Shown: positions 52,601 to 64,000, numbered from the stretch's first letter. The stretch is DNA of 64,000 nucleotides from Dirofilaria immitis (GCA_024305405.1 JAKNDB010000092.1:3625501-3689500); one strand, 5' to 3'. The notes: generated by a model from the sequence alone, not told the origin. Translations and numbers: made by a program.

Positions 52601-53622
52601 AATTGGTAATCGCATCATGAAACATTCCCGTGGAAACATCATATATCGACACTGATCAATATAGGTCTTCCAATATGCAATTAACGTATAGGTATGAGCA
52701 AATATTCTACAAGAAAATAATTTTAAAGAAATCTACGATATCTTGTTTGCTTTGTGTTTAACAGTAGTTAATTATTTCAATGTTAAAGCTTATACAAACG
52801 GATTAGCATAAGAGGTATTTCCTTATTTTTATCAAGTTATACTGTACCGAATTTCTGTCTATGCTGCTGCATGCTCTGATTTTTAAAGAAATTCGTAGTA
52901 ATCGGAAATCATTAAAAGACTATCTAACAAATTTCTATTATTTGAACCGTTAAATTCCATAGCATCCGTTCTATTGGCAAGCATAATGATTAATCAAACT
53001 GATCGATCAGTTTGTCCATACATTCATTATTTCTAGCGATTTTTGTTTATGATCGCTGATTTGATTTAATACTAAGCTGATTATCTATTTTCTAGTAGTT
53101 TTTATTATTGTTTGGAGTGTTCATATGACCTATTTGTATTTGATTTGTGTGAATGAAATAAATGGAAAGATAATAAAGGCGATGTTGGCGATCTCACTAA
53201 TTTTATGCAAATAAACATTTCTGTCTTCAAAATGCATTCTATCGTAATTATCATATCAATAAATTAAAGCAGACGATATCTTTTGAGATATTACAAGTAC
53301 AATTAGCCGATTAATTTTCATATTTAGAAGTGCAATATTATTGCTTTTCTATCTGTATGCCATTATAAATAAAATGGTAAAATTTTAATATAAAATATTT
53401 GAAAGAAACAAGTAACCTTGTGAAGCAGTGAAGAATTAGCCATAACTGATGCACGATAATCAAAATCCGAGTATTTTGATGTATCAAAATACGATTTGTT
53501 GTCTTAAACATTACCCATACTTCAGTAACAATTGCTGCCATTGATATGATAATCATTGTAATATAAATGACTTTTAGTACGACATTGTGAGCTATCTCAT
53601 TCGCTTCCTTACATAAATCCAT
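49658..53622 (-). CDS. SRA-type serpentine chemoreceptor (copy A, nearly intact)
   Basis: Nematode seven-TM receptor resembling the SRA class, expected in sensory cilia. Five minus-strand exons: 53622-53417, 52706-52472, 52320-52133, 51061-50869 and 49857-49658. With one inserted base the total is 1023 nt (340 residues), the usual class length. Exon 1: MDLCKEANEIAHNVVLK, TM1, then HQNTRILIIVHQLWLILHCF. Exon 2: DQCRYMMFPRECFMMRLPII and the TM3-end signature VIERAIATYFSSRYEKF. Exon 3: ISDFKL-type segment, APK, then LGFYATAAFISALTYPVLF. Exon 4: IHVNLSHRYQIMENINSLQI, the SRA LSxRYQxxEN motif. Exon 5: TPIYALTLPFAIFWTEKYIR and KGTEAANHYF. The frame in exon 3 breaks at the A4 run after GAPK (about 52217). 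Intron 3 starts with GC (AAG|GCAATT), as in copy B. Confidence 0.82.
53250..53622 (-). repeat. Left arm of exact 373-bp inverted repeat
   Basis: Covers exon 1 and the first part of intron 1 of the copy A receptor. It is identical, as far as I can compare by eye, to 58485-58857 in reverse orientation. Homology stops abruptly at the ATG on one side and inside the intron on the other. Confidence 0.92.
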
Positions 53623-56600
53623 TCTTATTGTAAGCCTGAAAATTTTATATTTTACAGCTTCAGAAATTTATAATGAATTTTGCATCATTAGGAATTTTAA
53701 ATGAATGAAATTAGAATCGCTTTTTATAAAATATCTAAAATTAGAAATATATGTTTGCATCCATATAAAAGAAAAAATTTTGAATTTGAATGATAAATAA
53801 GGGTGGAAACATTCACAAAAATCAGTATAGTATCAGAACTTTAATTAGAAATAGCATTAAAAATCATCTGGAATTAATAGTTGAATTTACTGATTAGTGG
53901 CATGTACCAACTATAATAGAATAAGTTTGGGAATGCTGCATAACAAAACTTTTAGATTATTCATTAGCCAATTTTAAATTTACTCATTAAATAGCAGATG
54001 GAAAACATTAATAAAGTTAGAAATCGCTATGCAAATGCGAATAATTTTCGTGAGAGAATTATAAAATTATATCAACTTGCGAATAATAAAATTTTTCTTC
54101 AGAGAAGAAACGTGAGAAACAGATTATATCTAAAATTATTAAAATTATTTTTACTAACAAAAAATAAAAATAGAGTAAATGATAGCTCGATCAAGCAATA
54201 GAAAGAATAGAAATGGCTTGCTATATTCTTTTCCAACGAATGCGACATATCGACGGCAATCAGTTAAATAACACAGTTGAACAGAAGATACATTGCTTTG
54301 CTCGCATTCATGATATAGTGATAATTTTCAGACATAGTTGCCTTGAACAGTTTTATTATTACGATTATTATTCAGAAATATCTGGAAAATATCTAAAAAG
54401 CCTGGAAAAAAATTTAACTGTACGATTCTGCCTGTAAAATGTTTGAAGAATAACGCAAGCTGTTTGAGATCTTTCGAATGTTCTTGCTTCAACAATTTTC
54501 AACTTAATAAATTTTTGGCCTTATTGATCACTTATAACAAAAAAATTCAGAATTCAGTGAAATAGTTAATCCTTTTAATATTATTTATGCTTTATGAGTT
54601 TTTTACTATCAACGATTATGTTATGCTTTCATAGCATGCCAATTTAAAATGATTTTTGTCCACATGCTTCAATTACTGATGTATGGGAAATTCTTTATGA
54701 TATGCAGCTTGATGAATTCATATTGGAAAAAAATAAAAACGAATAATTAATTTGGATGTTATAGTTCCTTTTTCGCTGAATTTCTATTTACATTTTTTTT
54801 CTTTTGTTTAATAAAATTATATTCTTTATTGTTTATGTATATAAGTGCTAATGGTTTGTATTTGATCCTTGATGCTTGTTGTGACTTCTCTACATCAATA
54901 ATAGCCTTTATTGGTTATTGGTTTTATACAGTATTATATGTAACAAAGTCTTTATCAGTCGTAAGAAATACTACAGATGATAGTCCTTATTGATAACTAC
55001 TATATTGACAATACCTTTATTAGTCTTATATTTATATAGTCTACAACGAGGTATAGATTAAATGAAAAATGAATGATACAAGAATCATTTGAATGCCCAC
55101 TATATTGCCATACTTTCCATTTTCCTTTCATTCCACCATTGTTGGTATTCATGTTTCTATGCAACTGTCGATCCATTTGAATTGTGGTTCTTAATTGTCA
55201 TTGCAACTCGTTCTATCGAATTATCGATTTGCCTCTTTTACTATTCTCTAATCGCTCTTGAAATTAAATTATAACTAAACGGATACTGACACTGATACTC
55301 CCATTAGAGCCATTAGTTTTCGGTTCCTTTAACCGTAATGGTCTTTTCTGTCATAACTTAAATTATTTGAGTTTTGTGCGGGAATATAAACATATTACTT
55401 GTAATATATCGGAATAAGAATTTTACATTTCATATCTCTTCCAGTCGGTTTTGTTTCAATTTGAATGGCATTTTCATTCGAGTGGTACACTTATAGCTTT
55501 TTCCGAAGGAAGTTTTGATTTAGGGAAAGTAAAGTTGTTTCTGTCTCACCAGCTGTATATAACACTTGAAGCATTAGAAAAACACGGAGTTGTCGATGTT
55601 CTGGGAAGTTTGTTGTTAGCTTGGTACTTCGATAAAATCCGCTGTTCATTCCTTTGTGAAAAATTTCCATGGTTTCTTATCTTCATCGAGTGTTCGACCC
55701 CAAGAATTACTTTTCTTCTAAATTCTGGAAGGATAATTTGAATTGAATTGTCAACATATAGGAATTGTAAATTTTCCGATACTCAATTTTTAATAATTCT
55801 GTTTCGTGGATGATTCAGTCAATCATTCTCCTCATAATTATTGCCATGATGATTATTTCCACGGAGTGATTGCAGATACTAAATAGATAAGATAAAACTC
55901 TCCTTGGATAATAACGATAGTAAGTGAACAAATAGGTGATAATAAAGAAATTTCAATCAGTTGAAGTATATCAGTCAGATTTCAACCTGCAATCTTTTCA
56001 ATATGTCTTAGAAAAAGTTTTGCCTTCTAATCGATATAGACAATAAGTTTATCAAACTGCTTATAACGTTCAAAAAAAATGCCTAAAGGATTATTTTCTC
56101 TAACTGGCCAGTTAGAATTCAATGAATGACGAAAAGTATTTATTATATGCACTTTATGCTTACGATTCTTAATTGCTCATTTGAATTTGGCCATATGATT
56201 TCCCATGAATCATTCTATTGAATTCTTTTCTGTGTTGTATTTCTCATTTGGAAGTGTAAAACTTTTATATTTCATAAACAAAGCAAATATAATAAATAAT
56301 TATTTAGATATAGCAAAAATAAATAAACATTATAAAAGCTAAGAATAATTAGAATTGAACTTAATAGTTAAATGGATGATGATGATAGAAATAGCTGAAA
56401 TAAAAAGGAAGTAGAAATGGAAATGGTATGTGACAGATAAAAGAGATTTTTTCTTAAGTACAATTTCTCATTTAAAAGCGGAGACAATTATCAGATCTGT
56501 TACGAAAAAAATTCAGTGCAGTAAAATTTGATAAAGACAAGCAAGGAGGTCTATCTGTTTCATGCTAATCTATTCCTGCAAGTCTTCAATACTGAAATGA

Positions 56601-56724
56601 AGTATTGCTGTTAAATAAAACTGGATGAGATATCATAATATCGCAAAAGCTAACAACTGGTATAAGAAAATTTCAGCATGCTGATAAAATATATGTGGTA
56701 AAAACAGAGATGGTTCAAAAGTCA
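53623..56724. other. Spacer with degenerate coding islands
   Basis: Between the arms of the inverted repeat. The patches 55080-55275 and 55440-55741 are much less AT-rich than their surroundings and carry long frames on both strands. The plus-strand frame near 55089 has CFYATVDPFELWF, recalling the Asp-Pro-Cys region of SRA receptors. The minus strand of 55440-55741 reads FSQRNEQRILSKYQANN, loosely like the receptor LSxRYQ region or a retroelement. The frames at 53998-54437 show no clear motif. I read this as receptor or transposon debris without a confident assignment. Confidence 0.35.
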
Positions 56725-56931
56725 TACGTAAGATGCATGTTGATCAGCATGATATATAATTTATCCATGTGGATGTATATGATGCGAACACCGATTATTT
56801 AACAGTTATTCTTAAATGCATCTTCGATATCTATGATAGTCAGTGAACGAACTATTGCTACGCAGTTTTCATCGAGGTATGAAAAATTCGGCGAAAATGT
56901 CGCTGTTGTTCTTATTATGATTTCATTCTGA
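56725..56931 (+). pseudogene. SRA-type receptor fragment (copy C, exon 2 only)
   Basis: Plus-strand relic of exon 2 of the receptor family. It reads MWMYMMRTPII, a stop in the next codon, then FLNASSISMIVSERTIATQF and SSRYEKFGENVAVVLIM, closely matching copies A and B. The stop comes from a one-T loss that a nearby inserted base compensates. The splice donor after the TM helix is destroyed (TTCTGAAG replaces CAG|GTAT). No partner exons are recognisable. Confidence 0.75.
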
Positions 56932-58484
56932 AGTATCCTGAAATATAATTTTAATTGTCATACATGAAGATTAAATTTAAATCTGAAATAGTTTAAACAA
57001 AAGTATGAGTTTCTCATTAACTATACTGTAATAAGCGATTATATCGTCAATAATTATACCTATACGAAATTGTACTGCGTTTAAGGTGCAGTTTTGCATT
57101 CACTCAATTTCATTTTTTTATGAGTTTATATTCTCATTTAGATATGGAAGTGAATGATGCCTTTTAACCAGTAATGTAAGAAATAATAATTTAATATCAC
57201 TAAGCTACAAGTTAATTGATTTTCAACATAGCGCAAATTTGAATCGACATGTAATTAATTTTACTATATCTAACAAGTTTATATTTTAAGTATTCGAAAA
57301 GTTCTTTCTTTTTCATTAAATTCCTTTATTTGAAAACGATTAAAACCCAAAGTTTAAAAAAATTGAAGGTTTTAGTCGTCTTTTTTTTATTAAATATTTG
57401 ATTTATATTAATGTATTTGCCTACATTTTTAAACACATTTTATGAGAAGTTTTATATGTCTATTATTCATACCAATCAGTTTGAAGGAATGTTTTTCGGC
57501 AAATTGGATTTATGTTACTTGATCATAAAATTTCTGTAATTTTATCTCTTAACACTTATTATTTGGTTGCTTGCTGTTATAAATGTACCCTGATATAAAT
57601 AGCAACAACATAGCTATGTTTTTTCAGTTAACTTTCAAATGATTTTGCACGATAATTAACTTATTTCTAAACTTTGTTATGCTCGATAAGGAAATAAATT
57701 TGAGAATATATTTCAGTGATTTTTATTATTTCATAAAACAGCATGAAAATTCAACAAATAAAAACCAAGGTTAAAAAAAAGAAAATTGATTAATGTGAAA
57801 GTTAATTATTTCGAATTTGTTAAGCTATATCAAGATGATTACCGTTACTGAGGGAAGTGCAATGGGAGATAAAAATTTTCCGACATTTATCTGGAGAAAT
57901 AATCGTAATAATCTTAAAATATAGATCATTTCTCATATTTCTTCTCTGAAGGAAAATTCTGCTGCTAATAATAATTTTGCCGTGAAGATCATTTCTTCAT
58001 CATTTATACGATGTTTTCATTAATGTTATTAACACTTTGCATAGGCTATTTAAAAATTGTTTAAAACTTGACTAATAGATAATTTAAAGGAATTATTTGC
58101 TCAAACTTTTCAATCTTTTTTCACATTCATACAGTTTTTTGAAAACAATGATGAAAATTAATATAAATGGCTAATTTGAGATATTATTCGTTTTTTTCAA
58201 ATAATTTTTAAAGTTGTTGGTAACTAAATTTAAGATAATTTGTTTTTGTCTTGTTTATAATTGTTATATATAATTCTCTTCCCTAACATTTACAAATTAA
58301 ATTCTTGATTATGCTCTTTTATATGTGTATGTAAAAATATATTTATTATTATAGTATTATTCTATAAAAACGATTTTAATTCCATTTATCGTAAATTTCT
58401 AAAGCTACAGGCTACAAAATCGTCAGGTATATTCATTATAAATTTCTGAGGTAGTAAATAAAAAACTTTTAAGTTATTACAAGT
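56932..58484. other. AT-rich DNA upstream of receptor copy B
   Basis: No exon or RNA supported. Promoter elements of copy B are not recognisable, and the sequence directly before its ATG is unlike that of copy A. Confidence 0.5.
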
Positions 58485-58857
58485 ATGGATTTATGTAAGG
58501 AAGCGAATGAGATAGCTCACAATGTCGTACTAAAAGTCATTTATATTACAATGATTATCATATCAATGGCAGCAATTGTTACTGAAGTATGGGTAATGTT
58601 TAAGACAACAAATCGTATTTTGATACATCAAAATACTCGGATTTTGATTATCGTGCATCAGTTATGGCTAATTCTTCACTGCTTCACAAGGTTACTTGTT
58701 TCTTTCAAATATTTTATATTAAAATTTTACCATTTTATTTATAATGGCATACAGATAGAAAAGCAATAATATTGCACTTCTAAATATGAAAATTAATCGG
58801 CTAATTGTACTTGTAATATCTCAAAAGATATCGTCTGCTTTAATTTATTGATATGAT
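58485..58857 (+). repeat. Right arm of exact 373-bp inverted repeat
   Basis: Partner of 53250-53622, separated by 4.86 kb. Beyond both ends the two receptor copies diverge at once. Confidence 0.92.
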
Positions 58858-59912
58858 TGTGAATAATTTCCTAATTCTTCATAGATAATTTATTTTATAT
58901 AATTAACTAATAAGCGAATGGAAAAATTTGTCGGAAATTTTCTGCAGTTCTTCTGAGAAAGAGGTAAATTGAATGATAAATACGAACACCGATTATTTTA
59001 ACAGTATTCTTAAATGCATCATCGATATCTATAATAGTTACGGAGCGAGCTACTGCTACGTACTTTTCATCAAAATACGAAAAATTTGGCAAAAGTATCG
59101 CTATTATTCTTATCATGGCGCAGGTATAAAAAGAATTTAGATTTTTCTTCGATCATTTGAATTAAATTTAGCTTAATATTTTCGCAATATTTAAGAAGAA
59201 TAATCAATAATTTGAAAATATTACATAATCTAAATTTTAATTTTATTATATATTAATGAAATATTTAAAAAAAAAATCTTTTAATAGTTCAACTATACAA
59301 TTGATTGTAGGTAATGGCTAAAATCGGCCTGTATATGATAGCAAATCGTACAATTTAATATATAGCCGGAAAGAATAATTTGTAATATTGGTGATATCCG
59401 AAAAATATTTTTAACTATAATACTTTAGCTAGTCATTGCAGTTGGATGTACTCTATCAGTTATTAGCGATTTTAAATTGTTTAATTCGAAGAAAGCAGTT
59501 TCTTACTGTTACGAAGCAAACGACAAAAACGCGCCGAAATATACTATGATCTTCGGCTTTTTATGACCATCGATTTCATCTCTGCTTTAATCTTTCCAGT
59601 TTTATTTTTTCATTAACAAGGCAATTTTAATTTATGATATTTTTAATTCTTCAGTTATAATCATAATCATATAGCAACAGACTACGTAATGAATCGAATA
59701 GTGTAAATGTTACACTTGTCCAAGAAATTGATGCTATGTTTGTCATGCATAGTTACTGGACTTGATTTAATTTGATATATATTACACATGTGTTACGATT
59801 CCACTTATAGGAGAGGACGAATGGATTAAAAATAAAAGAGTATAATAACAAGAAATGCAAGAGATAATGATAAATTATCAACGCTAAATTAACAGTGACC
59901 AACTTTTTATCC

Positions 59913-60068
59913 CAAATTTTTGTCATGAGTCATTTACTTACCGAATTTACTAGTTGATCCCAATACATTACTGCAATCAACATTCTTTCTCAAATTTTTG
60001 TCATGAGTCATTTACTTACCGAATTTACTAGTTGATCCCAATACATTACTGCAATCAACATTCTTTCT
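59913..60068. repeat. Perfect 78-bp tandem duplication
   Basis: The unit starts CAAATTTTTGTCATGAGTCA; copies are 59913-59990 and 59991-60068 with no differences seen. It lies in the last intron region of receptor copy B. On the minus strand each unit holds ATTGCAG, 29 bases, then GTAAGT. Confidence 0.95.
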
Positions 60069-60189
60069 CTACTCAAGAAAATCTCAAAAAATTACGGAAT
60101 TAAAAGGCGCTGAAGCGGCTAATCATTATTTCGTATGTACATTTAAATTTAAAAAGTTTTTTATTGTAAATATTTTCATTGAAATATAA

Positions 60190-61728
60190 AATCTTAACCA
60201 AATAGTGAATCAAAATGGAGATTCTGTTTCAAGCTTTCAATTTTATGACTAAAAAATTACAACAAAAAAAAATAAAACTCTAAGAATTAGTTAGAAGAAG
60301 CGAATCAAATATTATTATCATAAGAAATCATACTACAGTAAAGTTGTAACATTGAATTTTATAATTCTATTTAAAATTTAATTTCAGTAGTCTTAAAAAA
60401 TTTCCAAGGCTCGACAATCTTATTTTCATCTTATTCATATTATTTTGCCTTATTAATTAGGAACAAATTATTCCAAATATAAACAAATTAACTTATTTCC
60501 AATACATATAAATTAATTTACTATGAAAGTCTTTCTTAATTAATAATAGGAATGAATGACTATTTAGTTGTTTATTTTATCTATAACAGGAATTCTCAGG
60601 ATCTATTTTTTTGAATTTGTTATGTACAAAAAGTGTGCCATATGAATGTAAATAAATAATAGTTTAACAAATTAATTTATTTGTAAATATTATGTTGCAA
60701 AAAAAAACAAAGAAGAATGAATTTTACTGATACACAGTAAATTTTAAAAATATAATTTAACTTTTCAGGCAATTTTCGAAATACATACAGAAAAGCATGT
60801 TTGAAAATTGCAACCGAAAAATCATTTTGACAATTTTATACTGTTCGAACAGTTGTATTTATTTGAAAAAAAAATGACAAAAGTCATAAGTCGAGCAAAT
60901 TTTAAAACGTTGTCTTTGAGAAGTTTAAAATGTCAAAAATTTTTTAATACTATATGTTCGGTATAATTAAAATATTGCATTTGAAAAGTTTTTCGGTTAT
61001 TGATATTTTTAAAAAAATGAAATCCAAGAAATGACTTATTTCTTTTTTAATTCATTTAAAGTATGTAAAATCTATTCGAATACATTCATCTACTACCAAA
61101 CAGTTTGATTTATTCTATTCTAAAAGATGTGAAAGCGATAAACGCGAAATATTTATCATATGATTATGCTTGATTTATTAAATAAATTATTTTTACATAT
61201 TCGAAAACAAAGAAGTATTTCAATTAATCTAACCGCATTATAGGTGTATTACCAAGACATCATTCAGGCTTTTTCTCGATACATCATATATTCATTTGAA
61301 ATTTTGTCATGACTCTATGGAATAAAATAGCTTTATAGTTCAATAGTAGAAATTAGCACTTTCCTGATCGATCTCTGGAAATATTTCGATTGACTAGATT
61401 TCAGTTGTTCTTGTACCGTTTCATCGTACTGTTGAAAGAATATGTGTTTCTCATTCATTCCCTTTATGATTAAATCATCTATTAAATTCAGTAACACTTT
61501 CTCTCAATTGATTGTTAACCATTGTATTAAGTTAATTTGGAATTACCGCATTATGATAAAAACGTCTCTGATTAACATGAATCTTGACTCTATTTAGAGC
61601 AAGAAAACTTCTGGCCCTAACTTTCTACCTTCGTTCAACAACATTGAAGAAAAAATTAGTATTGATGGGCTTATTTAAATATTTTCATCTTTTCAATTGG
61701 CACATTTTGATCATTTTTTAACAGTTCG
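60190..61728. other. AT-rich DNA, possible decayed coding on the minus strand
   Basis: No intact exon. Between about 61430 and 61640 the minus strand reads fragments such as ARSFLALNRVKIHVNQRRFY between stops, in a patch less AT-rich than its surroundings. This may be old receptor or transposon debris. Confidence 0.3.
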
Positions 61729-61905
61729 TCAGTGAAATATTTTATAATATTCACTGCAATTATCATAGGTTTCCTTTTTTGGTCTACAATTTACTCTTAC
61801 TTTAGTGAATAATATTTTTTCTTGTATTTGTTTCCGAATCCTGTTATATTTCGTTTTCTCTTTAATGTTCAACCAATCTTTCAAATTCCTTGAAATGAGT
61901 GACAT
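61729..61905 (-). CDS. Tentative 58-codon frame or coding relic
   Basis: Minus-strand ATG at 61905 opens MSLISRNLKDWLNIKEKTKY, followed by a basic stretch (NRIRKQIQEKILFTK) and a Cys-containing end (NCRPKKETYDNCSEYY), stop at 61729-61731. The other minus frame just upstream (FDRDFHIDVTHFKEFERLVE) also looks coding and would join it with a one-base shift near 61880. So this may be a larger exon broken by an indel. No family recognised. Confidence 0.28.
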   Translation of the reverse strand: MSLISRNLKDWLNIKEKTKYNRIRKQIQEKILFTKVRVNCRPKKETYDNCSEYYKIFH

Positions 61906-64000
61906 CTATGTGAAAATCTCTGTCAAAAAATATATCACACCAGTCTAACTCTGGGCATTTTCGGATTCACTATTTGACATGAAACATATGATAACAAAGT
62001 TTTTAATTTTCTTTGCTATGCACTGTATAGGTGATTAATTTGTCGCTTTCAACGTTTTGAATTTTTTCAAATTTCCCTTCTCTATCTATGAAATACATCA
62101 GATGAAATTGAATTACGATATTTCTTACAATGCAAAAATATTGTTTCTTTCTTTATCACAATTTCATACAATACGATGCTCATAAAAAGAATTGTAAAAG
62201 AAACTAATTAATTCTTATAAGAACAAATCAATCCATTCTGCTTTATTTTTTTTTGTTGGAACTTGTTTTTATAAATAATTGAAAGAAAAATATGGATATT
62301 TTCGGAAAGAACGAGAAATGTGATCGGTATAATGCTTACATTTAAGAATGATGCCTTCATTATAGCGCTCGAAACAAGCATATATCGCTTTCTGTATCAT
62401 TCTGTTTTTGAACTTAATAAGATCTAGTTTTTTCTTTTAAGCAAATGAAATTCTCTTCGATCAATCAGTTTTTCACTTTTTTTTTAATGGAAGAGAGTAG
62501 TGCAATGAATATTTATTGTTCAAGTTAACAGCATCTTTGGTCATATTATTTTCTGACTATTTCTGCAGGTTCCAATCGCAATTTCATAGCACTTTCATTA
62601 CATGAATCATTTTATCGAAAAATAAGTTTCGTTTTTATTAAACTTTCAAAATTATATTCGTTTCATTATTTCAGTTAAGTTATGTTGGCTGAAATACTTT
62701 CTTGTAATAATTTTATCCTTAGTACTAATTACATGTATCTTAAATTATATTTTTACTTCAGATTATAGATTTTTTAAAATTGATTTCAGGCTTATTATAA
62801 ATCTTGTAATAACTGAAGTCCTTCCAGTTATCGATCTCTTTGCATATTGCGATATTGACAGTTTAAGTGAAGGATGTTACAAACAGCTGAAAAATGTTTA
62901 TTAAAAGTAAATGATGAAACATGCTCGTGAATGACTACAATCTCGATTGCTTTCCATTAAAATATTTTTTGTATTATTTTGTTCAAAAAAATTAATTGAT
63001 ACTTTATGGTGATATAGAAAAGTTATTAGTTGTAATTCACTTTTGTGATTAGTTTTTGCGATCTTATTTAAAATATTGTTGAGATACTAAGTTTGTTGAA
63101 AAGATATACGTTTTCAAGTGTTCTTATTTTGCCTTCACAAAACACAGTACTATCTGAGAAATCTTTTCAACACATTTTACTCCAAGCCTGAGTTTAATTG
63201 AAATGTTATATCACATAATCTCATTTTGAAATTTTGAAATATTTTGAAATGCTATACATGACAATTGAACTTCAATTTGAGATCATTATAGTGAAAACAT
63301 GCAGTTCTCAGTGCTTATATTACTTATTTATAGCAAGAAAAACATAAAAAAAAGAAGGATTGAAATCATTTAATCATTTATATATGTGTATTTAAATGAA
63401 AAAAAGTAAATTTTTCAGCAATGAATTATTTGAAAAAGAACATTTGCATAATACTTAAAATCAAAAAGAAAGTGTAATGAATTTCGACTATTCATTGAGT
63501 ACAAAATTATCTTATTTTTAAAGCATTGCAAAATATTTTTAAAATAACTTTTACATACCAGATTTTTAAGCATTGGGTAACCCTTTAAATTAAAGATAAA
63601 AATAAATAATAGAAAAATAAAGGAAAAAATGATAGTTGGTGGAAGAAATGAGTTACATATTTTTATAAATTAATATATTTCTAAAAACAATGATCAGAAT
63701 AGAAAGGATTTGTTCAAAGCATTCGACATGTTTATTAGTAATAGTGCCATCTTGGAGCAAAATAATTGCGCAGTTTCATAAGACTATTTTTAAAGAATAT
63801 TTTCCAGTTATCCGAATCATATCCATATATATAAAATAAATATCTGTATATGATTATTAAGTTGCTTAATGAATTTAGAAATTATTACTTTTAAATCGTT
63901 TATAAAACCAAAGTTTAGATTGTCATATTAGACTTAATTTTAAAGTCTTTATAATTTTAAATATCGTGTATACTGTTGAATTAGTTTTTATCAATTTGAG
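61906..64000. other. AT-rich DNA to the window end
   Basis: No supported gene, RNA or repeat. Short pyrimidine-rich stretches occur but without phase-consistent exons. Confidence 0.45.

Larger units (their letters stand above)
58485..60189 (+). pseudogene. SRA-type receptor copy B, decayed
   Basis: Second full-length relative of copy A, in opposite orientation. Exon 1 (58485-58690) is identical to copy A and intact. Exon 2 survives only in its 3' half, ending at 59123 (RTPIILTVFLNASSISIIV, TERATATYFSSKYEKFGKS); its 5' half holds stops. Exon 3 (59429-59620; VGCTLSVISDFKL, YEANDKNAPK) needs one T added and later one removed. It ends FINK with the same AAG|GC donor as copy A. Exon 4 is eroded (a YSNRLRNESNSVNVTLVQEI stretch near 59690, then a stop). 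Exon 5 keeps ITELKGAEAANHYF near 60090-60130. The mix of a perfect first exon and damaged later exons suggests a pseudogene refreshed by gene conversion. Confidence 0.75.

Noticed and set aside
53998..54437. Two plus-strand frames rich in Asn/Arg/Lys
   Set aside because: A short HCFARI stretch recalls receptor exon 1, but the surrounding residues do not follow the family and no splice phase fits.
55451..55741. 96-codon plus-strand frame in the receptor spacer
   Set aside because: The opposite strand of the same patch also reads plausibly, with receptor- or transposon-like stretches. No splice sites or motif support a plus-strand gene; kept only as a degenerate island.
58907..59116. 69-codon minus-strand frame
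   Set aside because: It is the shadow of receptor copy B exon 2, whose plus-strand reading matches copies A and C.
1..64000. CRISPR arrays, bacterial operons, endosymbiont insertions
   Set aside because: No spaced repeats, no Shine-Dalgarno-led gene runs and no long bacterial frames; all recognisable genes are intron-containing nematode genes.

Overview
This window is nuclear DNA of a nematode, probably a spirurid/filarial-type (clade III) worm. The base composition is very AT-rich. Genes are split into small exons by AT-rich introns that usually end in TTTCAG. The gene content (CPS-6/EndoG, a Clc-like claudin, FIS1, a cuticlin-type ZP protein with a furin site, SRA-type chemoreceptors) fits nematodes. 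I made no database comparison, so species and all family names rest on motif recognition. Because exons are short, the genes were assembled by hand from splice signals, codon phase and protein motifs.

Layout. 0-2.1 kb: 3' part of an endonuclease G gene (+), with a GC-rich foldback element in one intron. 3.7-5.1 kb: Clc-like/claudin four-TM gene (-), disrupted as read. 5-12 kb: AT-rich DNA with microsatellites. 12.13 kb: tRNA-Ala(CGC). 13.36-15.23 kb: a candidate small membrane-protein exon (-) head to head with a clean five-exon FIS1 gene (+). 17.1-19.6 kb: a clean six-exon four-TM gene (-). 20-36 kb: mostly gene desert, with a two-exon 84-aa membrane protein at 29.2-30.25 kb (+) and weaker small-gene candidates. 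36.3-38.2 kb: 3' half of a rhodopsin-type neuropeptide-like GPCR (+). 40.6-40.9 kb: a decayed coding island (-). 42.35-46.56 kb: nine-exon ZP-domain transmembrane protein (+). 49.66-60.19 kb: a cluster of SRA-like serpentine receptors, with one almost intact gene (-), at least two decayed copies (+), and an exact 373-bp inverted repeat. 60.2-64 kb: little beyond a 58-codon reading frame.

A recurring feature is that several otherwise well-built genes need a single added base, nearly always in a homopolymer run (EndoG, Clc, the GPCR tail, ZP twice, the SRA gene, and the exon beside FIS1). FIS1 and the 17-19 kb gene need none. That pattern points to uncorrected homopolymer contractions in the assembly more than to true pseudogenes. 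Stops and scrambled segments in the second and third SRA copies look like real decay. The genes do not form one pathway. EndoG and FIS1 are both mitochondrial (DNA degradation in apoptosis, and fission), the ZP protein is probably epidermal/cuticular, and the receptors are sensory.
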